A stretch of DNA of 64,000 nt. It comes from Tatumella morbirosei (GTDB lineage: Bacteria; Pseudomonadota; Gammaproteobacteria; Enterobacterales; Enterobacteriaceae). The DNA is taken from NCBI RefSeq assembly GCF_000757425.2, contig NZ_JPKR02000003.1, forward strand, positions 372,001 through 436,000, in the 5' to 3' direction. The position numbers and the translations under genes were made by a program. The notes below the pieces were generated by a model. That model saw only the letters and a list, made by a program, of their open reading frames with translations, made no database searches and was not told the origin of the DNA. Positions 1-10,582 of the stretch are shown piece after piece (position 1 is the first letter of the stretch; each line of letters begins with the position of its first letter).

Positions 1-294
1 TAGATCGACTGAAAGTACCGGTTCCGGCATTGCCACCAGCAATGAATTAAGTACACGGTTTTCTCGTTCTGAAGGCATATCAGTGACTGTCCTGACATCC
101 GTAACCCCGGGTGTGCGGCGTATTTCTGCCATCAGAGAACTAAACTCATCGAAGGGAATCGGGCTAAAACGCAGATACAGTCGTTCCAGCGCAAGGATCT
201 CAATGCCGTACAAATCAATTTTTCTGGTGACCAGCAGATCGAGCAGTTCACGTACCAGCCCTAACCTGTCTTTACATACTATTTCGAGGCGCAT
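1..294 (-). CDS. tyrR: TyrR aromatic amino acid regulator, N-terminal part only
   Basis: The first 98 codons of TyrR, running off the left edge. TyrR controls aromatic amino acid synthesis and transport genes. The visible part begins MRLEIVCKDRLGL and covers the N-terminal ACT ligand-binding domain (about residues 1-70) and the linker to the PAS domain, including the family-typical MAEIRR and GVTDVRTV stretches. The AAA+ and DNA-binding domains lie outside the window. The ATG at 292-294 matches the E. coli start. It lies downstream of ycjX-ycjF on the same strand, as in E. coli. Identity comes from remembered similarity to E. coli TyrR and from synteny. Confidence 0.93.
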   Translation of the reverse strand, partial: MRLEIVCKDRLGLVRELLDLLVTRKIDLYGIEILALERLYLRFSPIPFDEFSSLMAEIRRTPGVTDVRTVTDMPSERENRVLNSLLVAMPEPVLSVDL

Positions 295-444
295 CAGTCT
301 TTTCCCGGCAATGACATTATTTTGTCATAATAACCCGGTAGCCAGCACAGCAGAAGATACCCTGTCATGAAAAGTTGACAGCAATGCAGTTCCTCCGGCC
401 AGACCCGACCGGAGTTGTATCATTTAATTGACGTGATATCTCAG

Positions 445-1530
445 TTAATGATCGACAGGTTTATCCGCTTTTGAAGCTGTGGTGGTTTTCTTTCTCATCG
501 ATTCACGCAACTGTATCAGTAGCTCACTACGAAAATCCGCCAGCCGGGGTTTATCGTCATTCAACCAGGGTAACGGACGACAGAGTTCCATCGCTTTAAT
601 ACCCAGCCGGGCGGTGAGCAGCCCTGCACCGATCCCCTGAGCAGCCCGGGCCGATAACCTGGCCATAATGTCCTGAGACATCCAGTCCAGCCCCACTTCA
701 CGCACTAACTCACTGGCTCCCGCAAAAGCAATATTAAACAGCACCCCACGGAACAGCCGTAAGCGGCTGAAATAACCCAGCTCAATTCCATAGATACGGG
801 CAATCTGATTAATCATCCTGATATTACGCCAGGCTATGAACGCCATATCCACCATTGCCAGTGGACTGACGGCAATCATTAATGTCGATTCGGCAGCATA
901 ACGGCTGATTTTGGCCCTGGCCTGTTTATCGGCCACAGGCTGCACTCTGGCCGCATATAACACCATCACTTCCCGATCATTATGGGAGTCCTGTAACTCA
1001 GCCTGCCAGCGGCGATATGCCGGATGAGAGGCATCAATTCCCGCCCGTGCTGCCAAATTTTCACAAAAAGCTCTGGCTTTTCCGTTCCCATGACTGCTGA
1101 GTAATTCCTGAGCCTCATCACGCTCCTGAGCCCTGTGACGCAATACAAATAACCGTCGCCATTCAACCGCCAGGCTCCCGAGTCCAGCCACGATGACCAG
1201 ACCGAGTGCCGTAGCGGCGCCCAGCTCAGCCCACTGGCGGGTTTGCCAGGCACTGATCAGCCAGTTGACAGTCTGACCAGCGACACTGAACAGAAATATC
1301 ACTACCGCCGCCATGAGTATTTTTTGCCACAGCGTCCGGCGTGGGCGTAAGGCTGCCACCACAGGTTCTTCGTCTGCTACCCCTTCCGGGGGAACATCAG
1401 TGAGTGGAGCCAATAGAGTGAAGGAAGCGTCGTCATTATCAAAATGTTGAGCTGGCCGCAGCTCTTCGGATCTCTTCCCGGTGGAGTCATTAAAATCAAC
1501 GCGCGGTTTGATAGGTGCCGGTTCGCTCAT
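445..1530 (-). CDS. ycjF: YcjF inner-membrane protein (DUF697), Psp-associated
   Basis: A 361-residue inner-membrane protein of the YcjF/DUF697 family (E. coli 353 aa). The first 65 residues are polar and cytoplasmic-looking. Hydrophobic segments follow at about 70-95 and 100-120, with another in the conserved C-terminal half near 215-232. Its ATG overlaps the ycjX stop in an ATGA arrangement, so the two are translationally coupled. YcjX and YcjF are regarded as accessory members of the phage-shock response in gammaproteobacteria, and here they directly continue pspABCD. The biochemical function is unknown. Confidence 0.9.
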   Translation of the reverse strand: MSEPAPIKPRVDFNDSTGKRSEELRPAQHFDNDDASFTLLAPLTDVPPEGVADEEPVVAALRPRRTLWQKILMAAVVIFLFSVAGQTVNWLISAWQTRQWAELGAATALGLVIVAGLGSLAVEWRRLFVLRHRAQERDEAQELLSSHGNGKARAFCENLAARAGIDASHPAYRRWQAELQDSHNDREVMVLYAARVQPVADKQARAKISRYAAESTLMIAVSPLAMVDMAFIAWRNIRMINQIARIYGIELGYFSRLRLFRGVLFNIAFAGASELVREVGLDWMSQDIMARLSARAAQGIGAGLLTARLGIKAMELCRPLPWLNDDKPRLADFRSELLIQLRESMRKKTTTASKADKPVDH

Positions 1531-2924
1531 CGTAATTTATCTCCCAGTAAAAATTCCAGCGCACTGTCCATACGGATATGCGGCAACGGCGCATCGATGT
1601 CCATCTCTGCCGGACGAAACGCTTCAAAACGAAATCCCTGGGTTTGCCAGAATCCAGGAGCAGGCAATCTGGAGGGAACCTCTCCGGGATAAAAGGTCAG
1701 AGGCTGACCGTCCGCTAACCGGTGACCCCGTAACGCAGGTAATACTTGTTGCTGATGGTTGATATTACCTGATTCTGTTGCCTTAATGGCCGACAGCCCC
1801 AGACAGTCTATTTTGATTCCTTCGAAGGCGGCATTCTGCCAGGCATCCTGAACCATTTGCTGAAGCAGAGACACCAGATTTACATGCTGATCATGAGTGA
1901 TATGATCCGCTTTACTGGCCGCAAATAATAACTTATCAATCACCGGCGAAAACAGTCGTCGTAACAGTGTTCGCTGTCCGTAATGGAAACTTTGCATCAG
2001 TTGAGTTAATGCCAGTCGCATATCATTAAATGATTGCGGCCCACTGTTCAGTGGTTGCAGACAATCGACGAGCACAATTTGCCGGTCGAATTTCACAAAG
2101 TAGTCTTTATAGAATCGTCTGATGACATGCTGGCAGTAATAGTCATAACGGGCCTGTAACATGCCAAAGGCAGAGTGTTTATCCGTTTTGTTAAGTCCGG
2201 CAAGGGAGGCTTCATCAACGAATGGCCACGGAAAAAATTGTAATGCAGGGGCTCCGGCCATATCACCAGGCATCACACAACGGCCCGGCTGAATAAAATG
2301 CATACCGCTCTCCTTGCAGTCATGCAGATAAGCGGTCCATGCGGCGGAGATGTCGGCCAGTTGCTGCTCATCAGCAACAGTTCCCGGCTCCAGTCCTGCG
2401 GCCAGTTTGCGCCAGTGGGCGGCACGTTCTCCCCGTTCACCTTGCAACAGACCAATCATTTGTTGCGACCAGTTCAGGTAATCCTGGCCAAGCATCGGTA
2501 AATCCAGCAGCCATTCGCCCGGATAATCAATAATTTCAAGATAGAGAGTCGAAGTGTCTTTGAAGTAACGCAGCAATGAGTCCTGTGAGCGATACCGCAG
2601 TGCCAGACGCATTTCGCTGATGCCGCGGGTCGGCGTCGGCCATTCCGGAGGTTGCTGATAAAGCTGCGCCAGTCCGCTGTCATAATTGAACCGTGCAATT
2701 CCCATATCCCGTTGCGGAATACGTTTAACCCCCAGCAACCGCTCTTCTCTGACGACTGAAAACAACGGCAACCGGGCGCCATTATGGATATTAAGTAACT
2801 GGTTCACCAGTGAGGTGATAAATGCTGTTTTGCCACTGCGGCTGAGTCCGGTCACCGCCAGCCGCAGATGTTTATCCGCCCCACGGTTCACCAGCGAAAC
2901 TATCTCATTTTGCAGCTTCTTCAT
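1527..2924 (-). CDS. ycjX: YcjX P-loop NTPase-like protein (DUF463)
   Basis: A 465-residue protein of the YcjX/DUF463 family, GTPase-like and linked to the Psp stress response. A Walker A motif GLSRSGKT lies at residues 26-33 and a DYPGEW motif (Walker B region) near residue 130. Length and sequence match E. coli YcjX throughout. Its start codon lies 20 bp inside the 3' end of pspD, so it reads as part of one psp-ycjXF transcript. The precise substrate and role are not known. Confidence 0.93.
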   Translation of the reverse strand: MKKLQNEIVSLVNRGADKHLRLAVTGLSRSGKTAFITSLVNQLLNIHNGARLPLFSVVREERLLGVKRIPQRDMGIARFNYDSGLAQLYQQPPEWPTPTRGISEMRLALRYRSQDSLLRYFKDTSTLYLEIIDYPGEWLLDLPMLGQDYLNWSQQMIGLLQGERGERAAHWRKLAAGLEPGTVADEQQLADISAAWTAYLHDCKESGMHFIQPGRCVMPGDMAGAPALQFFPWPFVDEASLAGLNKTDKHSAFGMLQARYDYYCQHVIRRFYKDYFVKFDRQIVLVDCLQPLNSGPQSFNDMRLALTQLMQSFHYGQRTLLRRLFSPVIDKLLFAASKADHITHDQHVNLVSLLQQMVQDAWQNAAFEGIKIDCLGLSAIKATESGNINHQQQVLPALRGHRLADGQPLTFYPGEVPSRLPAPGFWQTQGFRFEAFRPAEMDIDAPLPHIRMDSALEFLLGDKLR

Positions 2925-3153
2925 GTTTCTCCCTGAACAGACGCGACGACAATTTCTTCATTATTGCAGACAACGCCGGTTCAAGCACCAGTGCCAGCGC
3001 GATACGTAATGGTTTCCGGGCAACCCGGTTCAGTACTCTGGCGCTAATCCCCGCCGGTGTCCGGCTGATCACTGTAAGAATGATAAATTTGACCACCGAA
3101 AGTAATGCTGGCATCAGGCGTTGCCATCTGCCCTGCGACTGCTGATATTTCAT
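2905..3153 (-). CDS. pspD: PspD, phage shock protein D
   Basis: An 82-residue small membrane-associated Psp protein. The hydrophobic N-terminal third (LLSVVKFIILTVI) and the C-terminal region with RVARKPLRIALALVLEP correspond to the conserved E. coli PspD pattern VARRPLK-LEP. A strong ribosome-binding site (GGAGGTGAG) precedes the ATG at 3151-3153. It overlaps ycjX by 20 bp. Its function is poorly defined in the family. Confidence 0.85.
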   Translation of the reverse strand: MKYQQSQGRWQRLMPALLSVVKFIILTVISRTPAGISARVLNRVARKPLRIALALVLEPALSAIMKKLSSRLFREKHEEAAK

Positions 3154-3186
3154 AACTCACCTCCGACGGAAATTACCTATGGCTAC

Positions 3187-3548
3187 CTATAACTGCCTGA
3201 ACCGGCTACGTACCGAAAAAGTTTCTGAGGTGACATAGCGTTCAATTTCTCTGACCCGCTGTTCGCCCTGCTGCATCTGCTGTTCCAGCTGATTCAGCAG
3301 TTCAGTAGCAGTCGGGCTATCCTCTGCGTTTTCTGCAGTAAGTGGTTTTTTGTCGAGAAAAAACCAAGAGCGAAATAAACCACTACCGTAATAAAAAACA
3401 GTCCGATAAACAGCGAAATCACCACCATTATACGAATCAGATTGACGGGTACATTAAGATATTCTGCCATCCCTGCGCACACGCCCATTAGTTTACCGTT
3501 CTGCGGATCACGCCATAACCGGCGGGAAGTTACAGGCTGCTGGTTCAT
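3187..3548 (-). pseudogene. pspC: pspC, interrupted by a one-base frameshift
   Basis: PspC is an inner-membrane toxin-like sensor that works with PspB to release PspA from PspF. The reading frame starts at 3548 (ATGA overlap with the pspB stop) and encodes the PspC domain (RRLW...GVCAG...) and membrane segment VVISLFIGLFFITVVVYFALGFF. It leaves frame at a T6 run (3358-3363 on the plus strand) and would stop at 3294 after an unrelated tail. In the -1 frame the expected C-terminus resumes as LDKKPLTAENAEDSP and ends YVTSETFSVRSRFRQL at 3187, matching the E. coli C-terminus. This is either a one-base deletion (T7 to T6), a sequencing error, or a frameshift at a T TTT TTC heptamer. Confidence 0.85.
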
Positions 3549-3778
3549 TGCTGTTGTCTCCACTGTGAATTTTCTGCATCCAGTATCGCTTCCAGGGACC
3601 GGATTCGCTCCTGCATCCGCCGTGCATCCACTGTTAGCTGCTGCAGGCGCTGCATTTCCTGGGGCGACAATTGGCTGCCGTTACTGTTTTTGTTGCTGTA
3701 GTGCAGCCACAGCCAGATCGGTGCCACAAACAGTACAAATATTGTCAGCGGGATCATAAAAAGTATCATTGCGCTCAT
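3545..3778 (-). CDS. pspB: PspB, phage shock protein B
   Basis: A 77-residue inner-membrane protein that cooperates with PspC to sense envelope stress. The N-terminal transmembrane segment (about residues 4-26, ending PIWLWLHYSN) is followed by an amphipathic, leucine-zipper-like helix (EMQRLQQLTVDARRMQERI). E. coli PspB is 74 aa with the same layout. AAGGAGAG precedes the start. It sits between pspA and pspC in the usual order. Confidence 0.93.
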   Translation of the reverse strand: MSAMILFMIPLTIFVLFVAPIWLWLHYSNKNSNGSQLSPQEMQRLQQLTVDARRMQERIRSLEAILDAENSQWRQQQ

Positions 3779-3826
3779 GAACTCTCCTTACCTGAGTCGC
3801 GGTTCAGCCTGAAGGGGTGACAGAGC

Positions 3827-4498
3827 TTATTGTCCGTCATTACGCTGCATTTTTTCTTTCAATGCGGCCAGTTGCTGACTAATATCATCGTCGGCTTTCA
3901 GGCTGGCAAACTGCTGGTCAAGCGTCTGAGGCTTACCAAAGCGCTGGCTTTCTGCTTCCGCTTCCATATGGTCGATACGACGTTCAAAAGACTCAAAACG
4001 GGCCATCGCCTGGTCGATTTTTCCGTTATCCAACTGACGACGAACATCGCGTGAAGCAGAGGCCGCCTGATGTCGCAGTGTCAGCGCCTGCTGACGTGCG
4101 CGGGTTTCTGTCAGTTTGTTTTCCAGTTCGGTGATTTCCCCTTTCATACGATCCAGAGTATCGTCGGTCTGGGCAATTTCCTGATGCAGAGAAACAGTTA
4201 AAGCATCCAGTTTCTGTTTTTCAAGTAATGCCGCGCGCGCAAGGTCTTCTTTATCTTTACGGATAGCCAGTTCAGCTTTTTCCTGCCACTCCACCGCCTG
4301 AGCCGCTGACTGCTCTGCCCGACGAGTTAGTTGTTTCTTTTCCGCCAGCGCACGGGCCGACGTGGTGCGGACCTCGACCAGTGTATCTTCCATTTCCTGA
4401 ATCATCAGGCGAACCAGTTTCTGTGGATCTTCAGCCCGCTCCAGCAGTGAATTAATGTTGGCATTCACGATGTCAGTAAAACGAGAAAAAATACCCAT
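3827..4498 (-). CDS. pspA: PspA, phage shock protein A (ESCRT-III/Vipp1 family)
   Basis: A 223-residue peripheral membrane protein, the effector of the Psp response and inhibitor of PspF. It is almost entirely helical coiled coil, with the start [19 protein letters not shown] (amphipathic membrane-binding helix) and the charged heptad-rich body typical of the family; E. coli PspA is 222 aa. GGAGATATAGC precedes the ATG. It is the first gene of the psp operon, driven by the sigma-54 promoter at 4562-4577, and is divergent from its activator pspF. Confidence 0.96.
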   Translation of the reverse strand: MGIFSRFTDIVNANINSLLERAEDPQKLVRLMIQEMEDTLVEVRTTSARALAEKKQLTRRAEQSAAQAVEWQEKAELAIRKDKEDLARAALLEKQKLDALTVSLHQEIAQTDDTLDRMKGEITELENKLTETRARQQALTLRHQAASASRDVRRQLDNGKIDQAMARFESFERRIDHMEAEAESQRFGKPQTLDQQFASLKADDDISQQLAALKEKMQRNDGQ

Positions 4499-4561
4499 GC
4501 TATATCTCCTGAAATCAGCCGGCGTTTTAGCCGGGATAATAAAATTACTCGCACAGGTTAT

Positions 4562-4577
4562 TGCAACCAGCGTGCCA
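4562..4577 (-). promoter_or_regulatory. sigma-54 promoter of pspA operon
   Basis: Read on the minus strand this is TGGCAC-N5-TTGCA, an excellent match to the -24/-12 sigma-54 consensus (TGGCAC-N5-TTGCA/T), about 65 bp upstream of the pspA start. The pspA promoter of E. coli is sigma-54 dependent and activated by PspF, encoded just upstream in the opposite direction. Confidence 0.85.
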
Positions 4578-4614
4578 GTTTTTTATCTTATTGTTTTATA
4601 GGAAATTAATATCA

Positions 4615-4642
4615 TTGCCCTACAGGATTGTTCGCGTAAAAT
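4615..4642 (+). promoter_or_regulatory. possible sigma-70 promoter of pspF
   Basis: TTGCCC (4615-4620) and TAAAAT (4637-4642) are separated by 16 bp and lie 34 bp upstream of the pspF ATG. In E. coli pspF has a sigma-70 promoter overlapping the PspF upstream activating sites, consistent with this position. It was called by eye. Confidence 0.4.
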
Positions 4643-4675
4643 GGTGATATTCATTACTAAGTGGTTAATTTCATC

Positions 4676-5686
4676 ATGAATGAGCGTCAGGATAATCTGT
4701 TAGGTGAATCAAATAATTTTCTTGAGATGCTTGAGCAGGTTTCGGCACTGGCGCCACTTGATAAACCGGTACTGGTGATCGGTGAACGAGGCACCGGTAA
4801 AGAGTTGATTGCCAGTCGTCTGCATTATCTCTCTTCACGCTGGCAGGGGCCATTTATCTCGCTGAATTGTGCAGCACTGAATGATAACCTGCTGGATTCA
4901 GAGTTATTTGGCCACGAAGCCGGTGCATTTACCGGCGCACAAAAACGCCACCTGGGCCGGTTTGAGCGGGCAGACGGCGGTACTCTGTTCCTGGATGAAC
5001 TGGCGACAGCACCGATGATTGTTCAGGAAAAACTCCTGAGAGTGATTGAGTATGGTCAACTGGAACGTGTCGGTGGTAACCAGTCTCTGCAGGTAAATGT
5101 TCGCCTGGTATGCGCGACTAATGAGGATCTGCCAGATCTGGCGGCCCGGGGGAAGTTTCGCGCCGACTTACTCGACCGTCTGGCGTTCGATGTGGTAAAT
5201 ATTCCTCCGTTACGTGAACGTCAGTCAGATATTCTGGTGATGGGCGAACATTTTGCCATCCACATGTGCCGCGAGCTGGAATTACCACTGTTCCCGGGCT
5301 TTAGCGAGAAAGCACGCCGCCAACTGCTGGCATGGCATTGGCCGGGCAATGTCAGGGAACTAAAAAACGTGATTGAACGTTCAGTCTACCGGCACAACAA
5401 CAGTGATGAAATGCTCGACAAGATCATCTTCAATCCATTCCGTCCGGATTTTACACCTGACTCTCCTGCTACCGCTGTTCCGGAAAGCAGTATTCACGGC
5501 AGTCCTGTTTTACCTGCACTGCCACTGAATCTGCGTGAATGGCAAAATCATCAGGAATATTTGATCACCGAAAAAAGTTTGCGGCAACATCACTACCATC
5601 AGCGTAAAGCTGCTGAAGCTTTGGGTCTGACCTATCATCAGCTGAGAGCATTAATTAAAAAACATCAGATACCCACCGAACGTTGA
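4676..5686 (+). CDS. pspF: PspF, sigma-54-dependent activator of psp genes
   Basis: A 336-residue AAA+ bacterial enhancer-binding protein without a regulatory N-terminal domain, as in E. coli PspF (325 aa). Walker A is GERGTGKE (residues 36-43), the sigma-54-contacting GAFTGA loop is near residue 86, and a Fis-type helix-turn-helix sits at the C-terminus ([20 protein letters not shown]). The ATG at 4676 is preferred over an upstream GTG at 4661 because homology begins there. It is divergent from pspA, whose product inhibits it. Confidence 0.95.
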   Translation: MNERQDNLLGESNNFLEMLEQVSALAPLDKPVLVIGERGTGKELIASRLHYLSSRWQGPFISLNCAALNDNLLDSELFGHEAGAFTGAQKRHLGRFERADGGTLFLDELATAPMIVQEKLLRVIEYGQLERVGGNQSLQVNVRLVCATNEDLPDLAARGKFRADLLDRLAFDVVNIPPLRERQSDILVMGEHFAIHMCRELELPLFPGFSEKARRQLLAWHWPGNVRELKNVIERSVYRHNNSDEMLDKIIFNPFRPDFTPDSPATAVPESSIHGSPVLPALPLNLREWQNHQEYLITEKSLRQHHYHQRKAAEALGLTYHQLRALIKKHQIPTER

Positions 5687-5833
5687 CTGTCGCCTGTTGT
5701 GGCGGCAGCCTCCCCTTATCTGTACAGTTTGTTGTCATCCTGTAGAAAAAACTTCAGGGTTGTTTCAGCAAATTTGGGGTCATCGCAGGGTTTGAGATAC
5801 ACTGCCTGTAAACTACAAAACATCCTGAGTACT

Positions 5834-7480
5834 ATGTCGAAAATATTATCTGCGTCGAAAATGTTATCTGCACTGAGCCTGGGACTGAGCCTGTGTTTCA
5901 GTTCAGCTTTCGCCGCGGTTAACCACGATATCCGGCAAAGTGGCTTTGTCTATTGTGTCAACGGTGTGCTGAATACCTTTAATCCGCAACTTGCCAGTGG
6001 TGGCCTGACGGTAGATACCTTAGCTGCACAGTTATACGATCGCCTGCTGGCTGTGGACCCCTATACTTACCGGCTGATACCGGAACTGGCAGACAGCTGG
6101 GAAGTCAGAGATAACGGTGCCACTTACATTTTCCACCTGCGTCATGGTGTGAATTTCCAGACCACCTCCTGGTTTACCCCACACAGAACCATGAATGCCG
6201 ATGATGTGGTGTTTAGCTTTTCGCGAATGTTCGATCGCAGTAGTCCATGGCATGACGTCGGCGGCGGCAATTACCCTTATTTTGACAGTCTGCAATTTGC
6301 GGACAGTGTCGTGAGTATCAAAAAACTGGACAACTACAGTGTCGAGTTCCGGCTGGCCAATCCCGATGCCTCGTTCCTGTGGCATATTGCCACCCATTAT
6401 GCCCCGGTGCTGTCCAAAGAGTATGCAGATCAACTGACGGCGAGCGGACATCAGGAAATGATGGACCGTCTGCCGGTAGGTACCGGCCCTTATCAACTCA
6501 GTGTCTACCGTGCGGGTCTGTTCATTCGTCTCAACAGAAATCCTCACTACTGGAAAGGTATCCCCCGTATGCAGCAGGTTGTGATTGATATCGGCGCTGG
6601 CGGAACCGGGCGTTTATCCAAACTGCTGACCGGGGAATGCGATGTACTGGCATACCCCGCTGCCAGTCAGCTACCGATTTTACGTGACGACCCCAGGCTG
6701 CGAATGACGTTACGCCCGGGGATGAATATTGCCTATCTGGCATTTAATACCCGAAAACCTCCATTGGATAACCCGGAAGTTCGTAAAGCTCTCTCTCTGG
6801 CGATTAATAACGAACGCCTGATGTCGTCTATTTATTACGGAACTGCCGAGACAGCAGCCTCCATCCTGCCCCGCGCCTCCTGGGCTTATGATAATCAGGC
6901 CAGTATTTCAGATTATGATCCTGCCAAAGCCCGTAAACAGTTGGAGCAGCTGAAAATTCAGGATCTGCATCTCAGACTCATGGTGCCGACTGAGTCACAG
7001 CCCTGGAACCCGAGTCCGCTAAAAATGGCTGAACTGATTCAGGCCGACCTCGCACGGATTGGTGTTACCGTGGATATTATTCCGGTCGAGGGTCGATTCC
7101 AGGAGGCTCAGCTGATGGCGCTAAATCATGATATGACGCTATCGGGCTGGTCAACCGACAGTAATGACCCGGACAGTTTTTTCCGGCCACTGCTAAGTTG
7201 CGCGGCCATCGGTTCTGCCACTAACTATGCGCACTGGTGTAATCCGCAATTCGACCAGATACTACATACTGCCTTAATTTCTCAGCAACTGGCTGACCGG
7301 ATTGACAGCTATGACCAGGCCCAGCAAATGCTGGCAGCGCAGTTACCGGTGTTACCCCTGGCCTCGTCTCTGAGATTACAGGCTTATCGCTATGATATTA
7401 AAGGGCTGGTGTTAAGTCCGTTTGGTAATACTTCGTTCGCCGGGGTGTACCGTGATGATTCCGAAGAGAACGCACCATGA
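5834..7480 (+). CDS. sapA: SapA periplasmic peptide-binding protein
   Basis: A 548-residue solute-binding protein (SBP_bac_5 family) of the Sap ABC transporter, associated with antimicrobial-peptide resistance and potassium/putrescine-related functions in enterobacteria. The start at 5834 gives a signal peptide ([19 protein letters not shown], about residues 9-27) and a mature protein beginning near [12 protein letters not shown]. coli SapA is 547 aa. The block GTGPYQL and the C-terminal [15 protein letters not shown] are family-typical. An upstream in-frame extension to 5699 looks like noncoding leader. It overlaps sapB by 4 bp (ATGA). Confidence 0.94.
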   Translation: MSKILSASKMLSALSLGLSLCFSSAFAAVNHDIRQSGFVYCVNGVLNTFNPQLASGGLTVDTLAAQLYDRLLAVDPYTYRLIPELADSWEVRDNGATYIFHLRHGVNFQTTSWFTPHRTMNADDVVFSFSRMFDRSSPWHDVGGGNYPYFDSLQFADSVVSIKKLDNYSVEFRLANPDASFLWHIATHYAPVLSKEYADQLTASGHQEMMDRLPVGTGPYQLSVYRAGLFIRLNRNPHYWKGIPRMQQVVIDIGAGGTGRLSKLLTGECDVLAYPAASQLPILRDDPRLRMTLRPGMNIAYLAFNTRKPPLDNPEVRKALSLAINNERLMSSIYYGTAETAASILPRASWAYDNQASISDYDPAKARKQLEQLKIQDLHLRLMVPTESQPWNPSPLKMAELIQADLARIGVTVDIIPVEGRFQEAQLMALNHDMTLSGWSTDSNDPDSFFRPLLSCAAIGSATNYAHWCNPQFDQILHTALISQQLADRIDSYDQAQQMLAAQLPVLPLASSLRLQAYRYDIKGLVLSPFGNTSFAGVYRDDSEENAP

Positions 7481-8442
7481 TCATTTTTATTCTACGCCGT
7501 CTGGTTCTGCTGCTGGTGACACTGTTTATGCTGTCCCTGGTGGCTTTCAGCCTGAGTTATTTTACCCCACACGCTCCACTGGAAGGGGCTTCACTATCTG
7601 ATGCCTGGTGGTTCTGGTTTAAAGGGATGTTACAGCTTGATTTCGGTGTGTCGAATGTCAACGGACAGCCTATTTTCCAACAACTGACCGAAGTCGTGCC
7701 GGCCACCCTCGAACTGTGTGTATTGGCGTTTGCCATGGCATTACTGTTGGGAATTCCACTGGGAATCATCGCTGCAGTAATGCGCAAAAAATGGCAGGAT
7801 AAACTTATCAGCGCGTTAGCACTGATTGGCTTTTCATTACCCGTGTTCTGGCTGGCATTACTACTGACACTATTCTTTTCACTCACTCTCGGCTGGCTGC
7901 CCGTTTCCGGCCGCCTGAATCTTCTCTATCCATTGCCCCATGTCACAGGTTTTGTGCTGATTGATACCCTGCTTTCCCATTCAGTCTGGCGGCATCAGAT
8001 GCTTATCAGTATTTTTCAGCATCTGTTGTTACCGGTGATTACCCTGGCAGTAGCTCCTATGACCGAGGTGATCCGGTTAATCCGTAACAGTACCCTGGAA
8101 GTGATTGATAAAAGCTATATCAAAGCGGCCATCACCCGTGGCCTGTCAAGATTTACGGTTATCCGTCGTCACGTATTGCATAACGCCTTACCTCCGGTCA
8201 TCCCCCATCTTGGGTTACAGTTTTCAACTATGTTGACCCTGACCATGATAACCGAGGTAGTGTTTAACTGGCCCGGCGTCGGCCACTGGCTTATAGGGGC
8301 AGTTCGCCAGCAGGATTACACCGCCATTTCTGCGGGTGTGATGGTCATTGGCAGTATGGTCGTGATTGTCAATGTTCTGTCTGACATCATCGGTGCTGCG
8401 CTGAATCCACTGAAGCACAAAGAATGGTATGCACTTCGCTAA
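7477..8442 (+). CDS. sapB: SapB inner-membrane permease
   Basis: A 321-residue ABC permease of the DppB/OppB type. An N-terminal transmembrane helix ([21 protein letters not shown]) is followed by several more membrane segments, and the cytoplasmic EAA loop region reads [23 protein letters not shown]. Length matches E. coli SapB (321 aa). It is coupled to sapA by an ATGA overlap. Unusually it is separated from sapC by 252 bp; in E. coli, as I recall, the two are nearly contiguous. Confidence 0.93.
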   Translation: MIIFILRRLVLLLVTLFMLSLVAFSLSYFTPHAPLEGASLSDAWWFWFKGMLQLDFGVSNVNGQPIFQQLTEVVPATLELCVLAFAMALLLGIPLGIIAAVMRKKWQDKLISALALIGFSLPVFWLALLLTLFFSLTLGWLPVSGRLNLLYPLPHVTGFVLIDTLLSHSVWRHQMLISIFQHLLLPVITLAVAPMTEVIRLIRNSTLEVIDKSYIKAAITRGLSRFTVIRRHVLHNALPPVIPHLGLQFSTMLTLTMITEVVFNWPGVGHWLIGAVRQQDYTAISAGVMVIGSMVVIVNVLSDIIGAALNPLKHKEWYALR

Positions 8443-8694
8443 TTGAGACGGATATGAGCTGACAGGTTACAGAAGAATCCGTGACGGCATCCCCGACCAC
8501 AGGACGAGGCTAAACAACGTTATAATCAGTAGTTGCAGGGCCTGGTATTTTCTGTCGACCGTGCAAAGGGCGGCACATTGTCAGTGACCTTTTCAACGAT
8601 GAACCGACACAGCCAGAGTGCAACAACGCCGGGATAACCGGAGTAACAATAAAAGCGATAAACATGATAAATAACAGATGTAAAACGGTGATTT
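8443..8694. other. 252-bp non-coding spacer inside the sap operon
   Basis: No plausible gene is seen on either strand between the sapB stop and the sapC ATG. The stretch contains TATAAT at 8521-8526 without a convincing -35 box at the right distance. No clear terminator, terminal inverted repeats or recognised repeat family could be found by eye. It may be a relic of an insertion, or hold an internal promoter for sapCDF. Confidence 0.5.
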
Positions 8695-9585
8695 ATGCCC
8701 GCTGATAATATCTATCAGGAAAAGCGCCTGCCGGGTACCTTTCGTCAATCCTGGAGGAAGTTTTATCACGATACTGCGGCCATGGTGGGTCTGTACAGTT
8801 TTGCGGCCCTGCTGCTGCTTTGTCTGTTTGGCGGCCTGCTGGCACCTTATGGTGTGGATCAGCAATTTATGGGATACCAGCTATTGCCACCCTCCTGGTC
8901 CCGTTATGGTGATGTGTCATTTTTTATGGGAACGGATGATTTAGGCAGAGACCTGCTGAGTCGTCTGTTAAGTGGCGCCGCACCCACAGTAGGATCAGCC
9001 ATCCTTGTCACTCTGTTATCTGCAGTGTGTGCTTTGGTCATAGGGATCCTTGCCGGTCTGACTCATGGTTTTCGTTCAGCCGTAATGAACCATATTCTGG
9101 ATACGCTGCTTTCCATCCCTTCTTTGTTGCTGGCAATCATTGTTGTTGCTTTTGCAGGTCCGAGTTTGTTCCATGCGTTGATTGCCGTTTGGCTGGCCTT
9201 AATGCCACGACTGGTCAGGGCTATCTATATCGCCATTCATGATCAAATGGAAAAAGAGTATGTCGTCGCTGCCAGACTGGACGGTGCCAGTCAGCTGACT
9301 CTCCTGAAGGATACCATCTTACCGAATGTATTACCTCTTCTGGTCAGCGAGTTCACCCGTGGGTTGTCGATGGCTATACTGGATATTGCGGCTCTGGGAT
9401 TCCTGGGGCTCGGAGCTCAGTTACCTTCCCCCGAATGGGGAGCAATGCTGGGAGATTCATTGGAATTAATTTACGTTGCGCCCTGGACCGTTATGCTTCC
9501 GGGTGTCCTGCTGATGTTAAGCGTACTGATTATTAATCTGTTAGGCGATGGAATCCGTCGTGCTATTGAGGCCGGGGTGAAATAA
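8695..9585 (+). CDS. sapC: SapC inner-membrane permease
   Basis: A 296-residue ABC permease of the DppC/OppC type, the partner of SapB. The cytoplasmic N-terminus ([14 protein letters not shown]) precedes a first membrane helix; the LGTDDLGRD-like motif appears as [15 protein letters not shown], and the EAA loop reads [24 protein letters not shown]. Length is identical to E. coli SapC. Its stop overlaps the sapD start (TAATG). Confidence 0.94.
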   Translation: MPADNIYQEKRLPGTFRQSWRKFYHDTAAMVGLYSFAALLLLCLFGGLLAPYGVDQQFMGYQLLPPSWSRYGDVSFFMGTDDLGRDLLSRLLSGAAPTVGSAILVTLLSAVCALVIGILAGLTHGFRSAVMNHILDTLLSIPSLLLAIIVVAFAGPSLFHALIAVWLALMPRLVRAIYIAIHDQMEKEYVVAARLDGASQLTLLKDTILPNVLPLLVSEFTRGLSMAILDIAALGFLGLGAQLPSPEWGAMLGDSLELIYVAPWTVMLPGVLLMLSVLIINLLGDGIRRAIEAGVK

Positions 9586-10580
9586 TGCCATTACTGGATA
9601 TACGTAACCTCACTATTGAATTCTCTACCTCAGAAGGCCCGGTGAAAGCCGTAGACCGGGTCAATTTGATCCTGAGCGAAGGTGAAATCCGTGGACTGGT
9701 CGGCGAGTCAGGCTCCGGAAAGAGCCTGATAGCTAAAGCCATCTGTGGAGTGACTTCAGATAACTGGCGGGTAACGGCTGACCGGATGCGCTTCAATGAT
9801 ATCGATCTGTTACGTCTTTCCCCACGCGAACGCCGTAAGATTATTGGCCGTAATATCTCGATGATTTTTCAGGAACCACAGTCGTGCCTTGATCCTTCTG
9901 AAAGTATTGGACGTCAGTTGATACAGGCTATTCCGGGCTGGACATTGAAAGGACACTGGTATCGACGTCTATGGTTCTGGCGAAAAAAACGAGCGATAGA
10001 GCTGTTACATCGGGTCGGTATTAAAGATCATAAAGATATTATGCGAAGTTTTCCTTATGAACTGACCGAAGGCGAATGCCAGAAAGTCATGATAGCGATA
10101 GCTCTGGCAAATAAGCCAACCTTGCTGATTGCCGATGAACCCACGAACGCCATGGAACCCACCACTCAGGCCCAGATTTTCAGGCTGCTGAGTCGGCTGA
10201 ACCAGAACAATAACACCACTATCCTGTTGATAAGCCATGATCTGCGCACCATGAGCCAGTGGGCAAACCGGATCAATGTGATGTATTGCGGTCAGACAGT
10301 TGAAACAGCCCAGAGTGAAGAACTGATCAATGCACCAAATCACCCTTATACTCAGGCATTGATTCGTTCTATGCCTGATTTTGGCAGAGCGTTACCGCAT
10401 AAAAGCCGACTCAATACACTGTCGGGTGCCATACCTTCGCTGGAACATCTGCCGGTAGGTTGCCGCCTTGGCCCCCGCTGTCCTTATGCACAGCGCGAAT
10501 GTGTTGTCGCCCCACGTTTGACCGGCAATAAGACTCACCTTTATGCCTGCCACTTCCCGCTGAATAAAGAGCCGCAGTAA
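9585..10580 (+). CDS. sapD: SapD ABC transporter ATP-binding protein
   Basis: A 331-residue ATPase of the Sap transporter. Walker A GESGSGKS lies near residues 39-46, the Q-loop in IFQEPQS and Walker B as LLIADEP. The ABC signature is non-canonical (LTEGE instead of LSGGQ), as also remembered for E. coli SapD. The C-terminal oligopeptide-transporter tail carries cysteines in [14 protein letters not shown], typical of OppD/DppD-like proteins. It is also linked in E. coli to Trk potassium uptake. Confidence 0.94.
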   Translation: MPLLDIRNLTIEFSTSEGPVKAVDRVNLILSEGEIRGLVGESGSGKSLIAKAICGVTSDNWRVTADRMRFNDIDLLRLSPRERRKIIGRNISMIFQEPQSCLDPSESIGRQLIQAIPGWTLKGHWYRRLWFWRKKRAIELLHRVGIKDHKDIMRSFPYELTEGECQKVMIAIALANKPTLLIADEPTNAMEPTTQAQIFRLLSRLNQNNNTTILLISHDLRTMSQWANRINVMYCGQTVETAQSEELINAPNHPYTQALIRSMPDFGRALPHKSRLNTLSGAIPSLEHLPVGCRLGPRCPYAQRECVVAPRLTGNKTHLYACHFPLNKEPQ

Positions 10581-10582
10581 TT

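Noticed and set aside
391-425. CTCCGG...CCGGAG hairpin between ycjF and tyrR as terminator
   Set aside because: Stem is present but there is no T tract on the minus strand, and read-through into tyrR is possible; evidence too thin.
6032-6547. 171-codon open frame antisense to sapA
   Set aside because: It lies fully inside the conserved sapA coding region on the opposite strand, with no recognisable domain or ribosome-binding site.
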